DNA of 6,880 nucleotides, taken from an uncultured Bacteroidales bacterium (GTDB taxonomy: Bacteria > Bacteroidota > Bacteroidia > Bacteroidales > P3). The stretch covers positions 1 to 6,880 of the forward strand of contig CALGGY010000110.1 of assembly GCA_937915785.1 (NCBI GenBank). The letters are read 5' to 3'. The first letter of the stretch is position 1. Each line of letters begins with the position of its first letter. Under the pieces are notes generated by a model. That model worked only from the letters and a program-made list of their open reading frames with translations, made no database searches and had not been told where the DNA came from. The translations under genes and the position numbers were made by a program. Below are positions 1 through 5,533 of this stretch, piece by piece.

Positions 1-21
1 AAATACGAGAAATATGCAATT

Positions 22-65
22 TGGACAAGTGTTTGCTAATTTATTTATTAACAATTACTTGTCCA
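22..65. repeat. Imperfect inverted repeat over the stop codon of the 41-385 frame
   Basis: The left arm TGGACAAGT at 22-30 is perfectly complementary to ACTTGTCCA at 57-65. The stem can extend inward (12 of 14 positions match, counting TTTG at 32-35 against CAAT at 52-55), leaving a loop of roughly 15 bases. The dyad spans the stop codon of the minus-strand open frame at 41-385. On the minus strand it is not followed by a clean run of T, so a factor-independent terminator is doubtful. It could be a 3' RNA structure or a protein-binding dyad. Confidence 0.4.
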
Positions 66-385
66 TTTATTAACAAGCCAATTGCATGGTTACTTGCGGA
101 ATTTAGGTTCTTATAAAACATTTGCCGGACTACATTATTAACCTCAATTCCTTCAGACAAACAGCATTCATCACATGGACCGTCATACATTGATGTACAA
201 CGTAATAAACGTACATAGCACCAAAAATCACACAAACCAGTGTGGCAAATAATATTTTCTGCCATAACGCATAACTCTTCGTCTTGTACATTCAATTCCG
301 CCAAATGTTTTGACAGCCATTTTTTTACATCAGGAATTCCAATTTTATCTGGAATTGTATATTCCACTACTTTGTTCTGCCACAT
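41..385 (-). CDS. Hypothetical protein, 114 aa, cysteine-rich
   Basis: I do not recognise this protein. It starts at an ATG (383-385 on the minus strand) and ends at TAA. It contains eight cysteines in 114 residues (39, 47, 52, 56, 63, 71, 74, 75), several within C-x(3-4)-C-like spacings and including a C-D-E-C-C cluster at 71-75, which might bind metal. There is no signal peptide or membrane segment; the only hydrophobic stretch is short and near the C terminus (about 101-112). The residue mix looks protein-like. The surrounding DNA is about 30% G+C, unlike the operon to the right, which suggests foreign origin or relaxed constraint. The start lies 2 bases after the stop of the minus-strand frame at 388-594, so the two could be co-transcribed. 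A perfect -7-like box TAAATTTG occurs on the minus strand at 468-475, but without a matching -33 element. Confidence 0.5.
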   Translation of the reverse strand: MWQNKVVEYTIPDKIGIPDVKKWLSKHLAELNVQDEELCVMAENIICHTGLCDFWCYVRLLRCTSMYDGPCDECCLSEGIEVNNVVRQMFYKNLNSASNHAIGLLINGQVIVNK

Positions 386-387
386 TT

Positions 388-594
388 TTATTTGTTTTTA
401 TCTGACAATCCATAAGCCACTGGTAATATAATCATACCAGCATATTTTTTAATGCTTTTTGAATTTGCAAATTTACAAAACAATTCGTCATCTTTTATAT
501 GTTTAAGCATATTTAACACATCGTTATCGTAAAAAAAATTTTTTCCGAAAAATCGTTTTTTTTCGTATATTTGCACTTTATTAATAAAACACAA
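388..594 (-). CDS. Doubtful small hypothetical protein, up to 68 aa
   Basis: This open frame has no recognised family. The first 28 residues are encoded by A and T runs at about 511-594 that also hold the promoter of the divergent operon, so if the gene is real its start may be the internal ATG at 508-510 (40 residues, beginning MLKHIKDDEL). The C-terminal half is lysine-rich and ends with a short hydrophobic stretch (GMIILPVAYG, about 53-62). It is followed after 2 bases by the 114-residue frame at 41-385. The two are in different reading frames, so a single simple stop mutation does not join them. It may be a remnant or a chance open frame in AT-rich DNA. Confidence 0.27.
   Translation of the reverse strand: MCFINKVQIYEKKRFFGKNFFYDNDVLNMLKHIKDDELFCKFANSKSIKKYAGMIILPVAYGLSDKNK
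531..565. promoter_or_regulatory. A/T-tract and 7-bp dyad upstream of the operon -7 box
   Basis: A run of eight A followed by six T (531-544) is the type of sequence that bends DNA. It is followed directly by an inverted repeat, CGAAAAA at 546-552 and TTTTTCG at 559-565, with a 6-base spacer. The dyad ends at the base before the TATATTTG box at 566, so a protein bound here would cover the -33 to -7 spacer. An operator or UP-like activating element is possible. Low-complexity A and T runs also give such dyads by chance. Confidence 0.3.
541..573 (+). promoter_or_regulatory. Bacteroidota-type promoter for the three-gene operon
   Basis: TATATTTG at 566-573 matches the Bacteroidota -7 consensus TAnnTTTG perfectly and is followed by CA, a common context. 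The -33 element is degenerate: TTTT or TTTC at 541-545, at a 20-21 base spacing instead of a clean TTTG. Transcription would begin near 579-582, giving a leader of about 45-50 bases before the ATG at 628. The leader is A-rich with no Shine-Dalgarno sequence, as usual in this phylum. Confidence 0.6.
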
Positions 595-627
595 AACTGG
601 TAAAATAACACATAAATTTGTTTAACA

Positions 628-972
628 ATGACAGTTAAAGAAATTGCTCAACTACTTGAAGCCAAAATACTTTGCGGTACCGAAGAACAGCTTTCGCAGG
701 ATATCACAACCGCCTTTGCGTCCGACCTCATGAGCGACGTGCTTACGCTGAAACAGACGCCGATGCTCATCACAGGCCTGTGCAACGTGCAGACAATACG
801 CACCTGCGAAATGGCCGGACTGGAGATAATCATCTTCGTGCGCAAGAAAAAAGCCACCGAAGAGATGATGGAACTGGCCGCGGACAACGACATGGTGCTC
901 CTCGAAAGCGACTACTCCATGTTCAAAGCCTGCGGGCTGATGTACGAAAACAACATCAAACCGCTGTTTTAA
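628..972 (+). CDS. DRTGG-domain protein, 114 aa
   Basis: This is a stand-alone DRTGG-type domain, the domain also found within some phosphotransacetylase and CBS-domain proteins; its biochemical role is not settled. Family-typical segments are visible: N-terminal MTVKEIAQLL helix, TAFASDLMSDVL (28-39), LITGL (47-51), QTIRTCEMAGL (55-65), IIFVRKKKA (68-76) and SMFKACGLMY (97-106). The whole protein is the one domain, with no signal peptide or membrane segment, so it is cytoplasmic. The start is the first ATG after the promoter at 541-573. It is the first gene of a tight operon, 30 bases before the GHKL-ATPase gene. From general knowledge, single DRTGG proteins recur beside anti-sigma-like ATPases and [FeFe]-hydrogenase-like proteins, which supports a regulatory or ligand-binding role here. 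That role is inference; the family call is firm. Confidence 0.87.
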   Translation: MTVKEIAQLLEAKILCGTEEQLSQDITTAFASDLMSDVLTLKQTPMLITGLCNVQTIRTCEMAGLEIIIFVRKKKATEEMMELAADNDMVLLESDYSMFKACGLMYENNIKPLF

Positions 973-1002
973 AACCATATATCCACAACAAAAACACCAG
1001 CC

Positions 1003-1416
1003 ATGCATTTCGAATACAAAGTGATAGAAGGCGATTTCGTGAACGCTGGCATCGCCTCCAGCTCCGTCAAGAAAACCCTCAAACAGCTCAACATACCGCC
1101 CGCCATCATCAAACGTGTGGTGGTGGCACTGTACGAGGCCGAGGTCAACGCCATTGCACACGCCTGCGGTGGCATTGTTACCGCCGACATCGACTCCGAC
1201 AAGATACGCCTTGTGGTGGCCGACAAAGGGCCCGGAATTCCCGACATAGAACTGGCCATGCAGGAAGGCTACTCCACCGCACGCCCCGAAGTGCGCGACA
1301 TGGGCTTCGGCGCCGGCATGGGTCTGCCAAACATCAAAAACAATGTGGACAAACTCAACGTGCAAAGCACCTTGGGAGTGGGCACCACCGTGGAGATGGA
1401 AGTGAATTTCAACTGA
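1003..1416 (+). CDS. Stand-alone GHKL ATP-binding protein, anti-sigma factor/RsbW-like Ser/Thr kinase
   Basis: This 137-residue protein is essentially one HATPase_c domain. The N box is E45-A-E-V-N49-A-I-A-H53, with E45 and N49 matching the catalytic Glu and Mg-binding Asn of SpoIIAB/RsbW. The G1 box is D74-K-G76-P-G78 and the G2 box is G101-F-G103-A-G105-M-G107-L-P. A final strand carries G-V-G-T-T (125-129), as usual for the fold. All nucleotide-binding elements are intact, so ATP binding is likely. There is no histidine-phosphorylation (HisKA) domain or sensor region, which argues against a two-component kinase. Known relatives bind a sigma factor or phosphorylate a STAS-domain antagonist; neither partner is encoded in this window. 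It lies 30 bases after the DRTGG gene and 28 bases before the hydrogenase-like gene, with A-rich leaders on both sides. It may act as the output partner of the hydrogenase-like sensor (inference). Confidence 0.85.
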   Translation: MHFEYKVIEGDFVNAGIASSSVKKTLKQLNIPPAIIKRVVVALYEAEVNAIAHACGGIVTADIDSDKIRLVVADKGPGIPDIELAMQEGYSTARPEVRDMGFGAGMGLPNIKNNVDKLNVQSTLGVGTTVEMEVNFN

Positions 1417-1444
1417 TTTTTTCAAAACCAACAAATAAAAAGCT

Positions 1445-2773
1445 ATGAACGAACAGACTTTCTATCACGCGCTGCAAGTGGACGAAGACCAGTGCATTGC
1501 GTGTGCACGTTGCATGAAAAGCTGCCCCACCGAGGCCATACGCGTTATCAACGGGCACGCATCCATCTCCGAGCACCGCTGCGTGGACTGCGGCAACTGC
1601 TACAAAGTCTGTCCCGTAAAGGCTATTTACATAAAACAGGACGATTTTGACCAGATTTTCAACTACAAATGCCGCGTGGCACTCGTCCCGGCCGTATTCC
1701 TCGGCCATTTTCCCGAGGACATTCCCGCCTCGCGCGTATATTCCGTGCTCAAGGAAATAGGCTTCACACATGTGTTCGAGGTGGAGTCGGCAGTGCAGAT
1801 TTTTGCCCAAGCCAAAAACCAGTACGCCATGCAAGGCGAGGGAGAAAAACCACTTATCTCATCGTTTTGCCCGGCCATTGTGCGCCTCATTCAGGTGCGG
1901 TTCCCATCGCTGGTGGACAACATCATTCCAGTGAAGGCGCCGGTTGACATAGTGGCCAAATATGCCTGCAAAGTGCTTACAGAAAGTAACATACCGCGCA
2001 AGGACATAGGCCTTTTCTACATATCGCCATGCGCCGCCAAAGTGGCTGCCGTAAAAAGTCCCGTAGGCGAGGAAAAATCGCTGGTAGACGGCATCATCAA
2101 CATGGACGAGCTCTACAACCGAGTGCAGAAAAAAATGAAAGAGCTGGGCAAAAACTACACCGTGCCCGGATTCTCCATGGCGCGCCTATCATCGGATGCC
2201 GTGCTCTCCACCCTCACCAACGGCGAACGACGCCTCTGCATCGCCAAACGCTCGTTGGCTATCGACGAGATACACAACGTTACAGAATTTTTGGAAAAGG
2301 TGGAAAACGAGGAAATCGAGGACATCGAATTTCTTGAGCTGCGTGCCTGCGACCAGAGCTGCGCCGGTGGTGTGCTGGCCTGCCAAAACCGTTTCCTCAT
2401 CAGCGAATGCATGTACGCCCGTGCCCGCAAAATTGCCGAGCGTGAGCGCAACGGCGAAATTACCAACGACTCCAAGCTCGACGCCGAACGCGACTACCTG
2501 CTGCAGGACGTGAGGGTGTCGGCAGTGCAGCCCCGCTCCATGCTCGCCCTCGACGACGATGTGGCCAAAGCCCTCGAAAAAATGGAGAAAATAAACAAAA
2601 TACAATGCATGCTGCCGCAAATCGACTGCGGAGTGTGCGGAAGCCCTTCGTGCAACGCCCTGGCTGAGGACATGGTGTGCCGCGACGCCTCGCTACAGCG
2701 CTGCGTGTTCATGAACAACGCACAAAATCCCGAAATGAAAGAAATTTGGGGCGAAGAAAAATTTAAAAAATAA
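1445..2773 (+). CDS. Putative sensory [FeFe]-hydrogenase-like protein (HydS/group C type), no PAS domain
   Basis: This is a 442-residue cytoplasmic iron-sulfur protein. The N terminus is a 2[4Fe-4S] ferredoxin domain (C17/C20/C23/C27 and C46/C49/C52/C56). The [FeFe]-hydrogenase large-subunit C-terminal domain follows (about 77-330), with the three H-cluster signatures: L1 S-S-F141-C142-P, L2 I-S194-P-C196-A-A-K199, and L3 R300-A-C302-D-Q-S-C306-A-G-G. C142, C196, C302 and C306 are the expected cluster ligands. Compared with catalytic enzymes such as Clostridium CpI (TSCCP, MPCxxK, ExMACxxGC), the proton-transfer Cys is Phe141, and the two active-site Met are Ser194 and Arg300. These changes fit the putative sensory class. 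A third iron-sulfur domain of the PF04060 type follows (C395, C398, C403, C420). The protein then ends, without the PAS domain seen in HydS of Thermotoga. Third gene of the operon, 28 bases after the ATPase gene. A catalytic role is less likely but not excluded. Confidence 0.85.
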   Translation: MNEQTFYHALQVDEDQCIACARCMKSCPTEAIRVINGHASISEHRCVDCGNCYKVCPVKAIYIKQDDFDQIFNYKCRVALVPAVFLGHFPEDIPASRVYSVLKEIGFTHVFEVESAVQIFAQAKNQYAMQGEGEKPLISSFCPAIVRLIQVRFPSLVDNIIPVKAPVDIVAKYACKVLTESNIPRKDIGLFYISPCAAKVAAVKSPVGEEKSLVDGIINMDELYNRVQKKMKELGKNYTVPGFSMARLSSDAVLSTLTNGERRLCIAKRSLAIDEIHNVTEFLEKVENEEIEDIEFLELRACDQSCAGGVLACQNRFLISECMYARARKIAERERNGEITNDSKLDAERDYLLQDVRVSAVQPRSMLALDDDVAKALEKMEKINKIQCMLPQIDCGVCGSPSCNALAEDMVCRDASLQRCVFMNNAQNPEMKEIWGEEKFKK

Positions 2774-2799
2774 TAAAATTTACCACCCCTTTGAAAGAT

Positions 2800-2830
2800 T
2801 TTGCTACTTTTTTGTACAAAAGTATGTTTT
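2800..2830 (+). promoter_or_regulatory. Bacteroidota-type promoter for the outer-membrane receptor gene
   Basis: TTTG at 2800-2803, a 19-base spacer, then TATGTTTT at 2823-2830 matches TTTG-N19-TAnnTTTG at all but the last base. Transcription would start near 2835-2838, leaving a short leader of about 13-16 bases before the ATG at 2851. The region is AT-rich, so some chance matching is expected, but the spacing is exactly that of the consensus. Confidence 0.5.
2805..2830 (+). terminator. Possible weak intrinsic terminator of the hydrogenase operon
   Basis: TACTTTT (2805-2811) pairs perfectly with AAAAGTA (2818-2824) around a 6-base loop, and TGTTTTTT follows at 2825-2832. The geometry is terminator-like, but the stem has only one G-C pair and would be weak. 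It lies 31 bases after the stop codon of the hydrogenase-like gene and overlaps the promoter match at 2800-2830, so the same bases may serve either role. Confidence 0.3.
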
Positions 2831-2850
2831 TTATTCTAATACATAATTAT

Positions 2851-5517
2851 ATGAGAAAAATAACCGTTATACTGTTTGTAGTTTTGATTTTTTTTAGTGT
2901 AAACGTAATGGCCCAAGGTCCCGGAGGCGGATTTCCGGGTGGCCGTCCGGGCGGAAGGCCGGAGGGCGAGCGTCCCGAAGGCGGCATGCCTCGCGGCGAA
3001 AGGTTCGACCGCAATATGCAGCAGGCACAAGAAAAAGGACAGACCGTGAAACAGAAAAAAGTGCGCAGCGGCTCCACTTTCAAAGTGGTGGGAACCCTTA
3101 TCGACAGCGCCAAAAACGAACCCGTGGCATTCGGCAATGTGGCAGTGCTCGAAAAAACCGACAGCAGCATGGTGCGCGGCGCCGCCACCAACCTCTACGG
3201 ATATTTCGAAGTTACCGAAGTGCCGGCAGGCGAATATTTTCTCCGCGTGTCGTGCATTGGTTACGCCACCAATTACATCCCGTTCAAGGTGGAAAACAAC
3301 ACCGCACTTGGCAATATCAACGTAAAAGAGGGGGCGTCGCTGCTCAAAACCGTTACCGTAAAGGCACAGCGTCCGCTATACTCCATGGACGGCGAAAAAA
3401 TGATTTACAACGTTGCCGACGACCCGTCGATACAAACGGGTACCACAAACGACGCCCTGCAAAACGCCCCGGGCGTAGAGGTTGACGTGGAAGGCAACAT
3501 CACACTGCGTGGCGTTTCCAGCGTCGAAATTTGGGTCAACGACAAACCGTCCAAACTTACCGAAGAAAACCTCAAAACCTACCTAGAAACCCTCCCCGCC
3601 AACGCCCTCGACCGCATTGAGGCCATCACCAACCCCTCGGCCAAATACGCCACCGATGCCGAAGCCGTTATCAACATCATAACCTCGGCGCACGTAAAAA
3701 GCAACCAATTTGTAAGTTTCGGACTGAACGGCAGCACACAACCCAACATAAGCCCGTGGATTTCGTACATGTGGGCTAAAGAAAAACTTAGCATCAACAT
3801 TTTTGCCAGCGGACGCTACTCGTTCCGCGACAACAAATCCAACGGCTGGTCCATAACACGTGTCGACGGCAGCCAGCCCGACACTTACGACACCACCCGT
3901 TACCAAACCGACACAGCCTCCAACTGGAGCAAAAACCTCGGCGGCAACCTTTTCATGAACATCAACTACGAAATCGACTCGATGACCGACATCGAAATCC
4001 ATGGCGGCGTGAACGGCTCTTTCAACCGCAGCGTGTCCGACAACAGCGTATATAGAACTATATTCGACACAATCACAAACACTTACGGATACTCCACATA
4101 CGACAGCACACGCAACCCCGGATTTTTTGGCGACTTTGGTGCAGACTACACCCATAAGTTCGACCTCGACGGACACAACCTGCGCATAGGTCTCAACGGG
4201 CGTTTCTCACACAACCGCTCCACCGAGTTCTACAACCGCATGTACACCGATTATATGGATCTTACCGACGAATACCGCTATCGCCTCACCAACCAAAAAA
4301 CCGGCGGCGGAAGCCTTTTTGCACGCTACAATCGGCCATACAGCAAAGACGGCGAAATGAGCTACGGATTCAATGCCGATTTCGGTAACACCCACAACAC
4401 CTACGACCGCTACTTCAGAGCCGACTCATCGTATAACAACCTGAAAGATTCCATCGACAAACTGCGCACCTACGATTTCAAAGGTAGCACTAGCAACATT
4501 GGCGGCGACGTGAACTGGACACACCGCTGGGGCAATTTCACCATCTCTTCGGGTATTGGAGTAGGCATACAGACTCTTTCGTGGAAATACGAAACTGAAA
4601 TGGATTTTGCCGACGACAGCAGCTGCACCTTCTTCACTTTCCGCCCATCCATTCACCTCACATACCGCACTGAAAGCATGCACAACTTCAAGCTCAACTA
4701 CTCCTTGCGCATGCGTCAGCCCGACGAAAGTCAGCTTACCAAATTCCGTATCTACGGCGATGAAAGCTATCGTACCGGTAACCCCAACGGACTGAAACCC
4801 GCTTTCACTCATTCCGCCGAAGCGGGCTGGACCAAATATTTCACCAGTTTCGGCAACGTGGGCGTTGAAGGCTACGGACGATTGGCTACCAACGAGATCA
4901 GCTCCCTCACCGACGCCACCAACCACGACGATTACCTCACCGACCGCTTGGTGTCGTACTCCGTTCCCTACAATATGGGCACCTCGTGGCGCTACGGAGC
5001 CTCGCTCAACATGACCTACCGCCCCTCCGGATTTTTCAACGTGCGACTCTATGCCAACCTTTACAACTACGGCTACCACATGGAATACGACCACACCGAT
5101 GACTTGGGCAGCATTCGCCAGCAGGACATAACCCGCGAAAAACTTTCGTGGAGCGTGCGTGTAAATGCTTGGGCCAAAGTGTGGAACCAATACCAGATAC
5201 ACCTCTCGGCAAACTACAACTCGCCCACCATAGGCCTGCTCTCCGAAACCAAAGCACGCTACTCCATGAACTTGGGCATTCGCAGCGACTTTTTCAAACG
5301 CAAACTGTCGGTTTTCATCAACATACAGGACATTTTCAACTGGGGCGGACGCTACGGCACAGGCTCCACCAACACCAACCCCTACTACCTAACCGAATCT
5401 ACCCGCAAAACCGTGAACAGCCGCTTTATCAGCGCAGGCATCACTCTGCGTTTTGGCAAAATGGAACTCGAAAAACAGGCCAAGACTGGTGCCGACAGCG
5501 ACGAAACCACAGAATAA
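2851..5517 (+). CDS. Outer-membrane beta-barrel protein, TonB-dependent-receptor-like, with carboxypeptidase-like regulatory domain
   Basis: This 888-residue protein starts with a signal peptide (MRKITVILFVVLIFFSVNVMA, likely cut after A21). The upstream in-frame TTG at 2791 was rejected because it would put 20 extra residues before the signal peptide. Next is a Gly/Pro/Arg/Glu-rich linker (about 23-51), a carboxypeptidase-regulatory-like beta-sandwich (about 75-160, with P91-V-A, the N-L-Y-G-Y-F strand at 114-119, and G-E-Y at 127-129), and a plug-like region (about 165-280, with D-A-L-Q-N-A-P-G-V at 201-209 and I-E-A-I-T-N-P at 256-262). The remainder is a long barrel rich in alternating aromatic and polar residues, ending at a strand near G-I-T-L-R-F-G. 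A 15-20 residue hydrophilic tail follows, so it lacks the classic terminal aromatic. This layout fits the OMP_b-brl_3 (PF14905) receptors. No TonB box is obvious. The substrate is unknown; no SusD-like partner is adjacent. Confidence 0.85.
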   Translation: MRKITVILFVVLIFFSVNVMAQGPGGGFPGGRPGGRPEGERPEGGMPRGERFDRNMQQAQEKGQTVKQKKVRSGSTFKVVGTLIDSAKNEPVAFGNVAVLEKTDSSMVRGAATNLYGYFEVTEVPAGEYFLRVSCIGYATNYIPFKVENNTALGNINVKEGASLLKTVTVKAQRPLYSMDGEKMIYNVADDPSIQTGTTNDALQNAPGVEVDVEGNITLRGVSSVEIWVNDKPSKLTEENLKTYLETLPANALDRIEAITNPSAKYATDAEAVINIITSAHVKSNQFVSFGLNGSTQPNISPWISYMWAKEKLSINIFASGRYSFRDNKSNGWSITRVDGSQPDTYDTTRYQTDTASNWSKNLGGNLFMNINYEIDSMTDIEIHGGVNGSFNRSVSDNSVYRTIFDTITNTYGYSTYDSTRNPGFFGDFGADYTHKFDLDGHNLRIGLNGRFSHNRSTEFYNRMYTDYMDLTDEYRYRLTNQKTGGGSLFARYNRPYSKDGEMSYGFNADFGNTHNTYDRYFRADSSYNNLKDSIDKLRTYDFKGSTSNIGGDVNWTHRWGNFTISSGIGVGIQTLSWKYETEMDFADDSSCTFFTFRPSIHLTYRTESMHNFKLNYSLRMRQPDESQLTKFRIYGDESYRTGNPNGLKPAFTHSAEAGWTKYFTSFGNVGVEGYGRLATNEISSLTDATNHDDYLTDRLVSYSVPYNMGTSWRYGASLNMTYRPSGFFNVRLYANLYNYGYHMEYDHTDDLGSIRQQDITREKLSWSVRVNAWAKVWNQYQIHLSANYNSPTIGLLSETKARYSMNLGIRSDFFKRKLSVFINIQDIFNWGGRYGTGSTNTNPYYLTESTRKTVNSRFISAGITLRFGKMELEKQAKTGADSDETTE

Positions 5518-5533
5518 CAAGCACTTACCAATT

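Noticed and set aside
468..475. Perfect minus-strand -7 box TAAATTTG ahead of the 114-residue frame
   Set aside because: No TTTG lies at the proper -33 distance, and TAnnTTTG matches are expected by chance in DNA of about 30% G+C. Kept only as a note on the gene.
1003..1416. Annotation as a two-component histidine kinase
   Set aside because: There is no HisKA phospho-acceptor helix and no sensor domain; the protein is a lone HATPase_c domain with an RsbW-type N box.
652..1434. Long antisense open frame (260 codons) opposite the DRTGG and ATPase genes
   Set aside because: It is rich in His, Val, Gly, Phe and Cys with no recognisable domain, and it lies entirely opposite two well-supported genes. 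It results from the codon bias of the sense strand.
1445..2773. Annotation as a catalytic H2-producing hydrogenase
   Set aside because: The proton-transfer cysteine and active-site methionines are replaced and the partner subunits are absent; a sensory or regulatory role fits better.
2791..2850. TTG start 60 bases upstream for the receptor gene
   Set aside because: It adds 20 residues before a clear signal peptide and lies upstream of the predicted transcription start.
4426..5202. Antisense frame of 258 codons within the receptor gene
   Set aside because: Val/Gly/Ala/His-rich mirror of the beta-barrel coding sequence, with no promoter and no family features.
5453..5533. Upstream ATG in frame with coaBC
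   Set aside because: It would add 27 non-conserved residues overlapping the receptor gene; MLQGKKIIVAITGG is the normal CoaBC N terminus.
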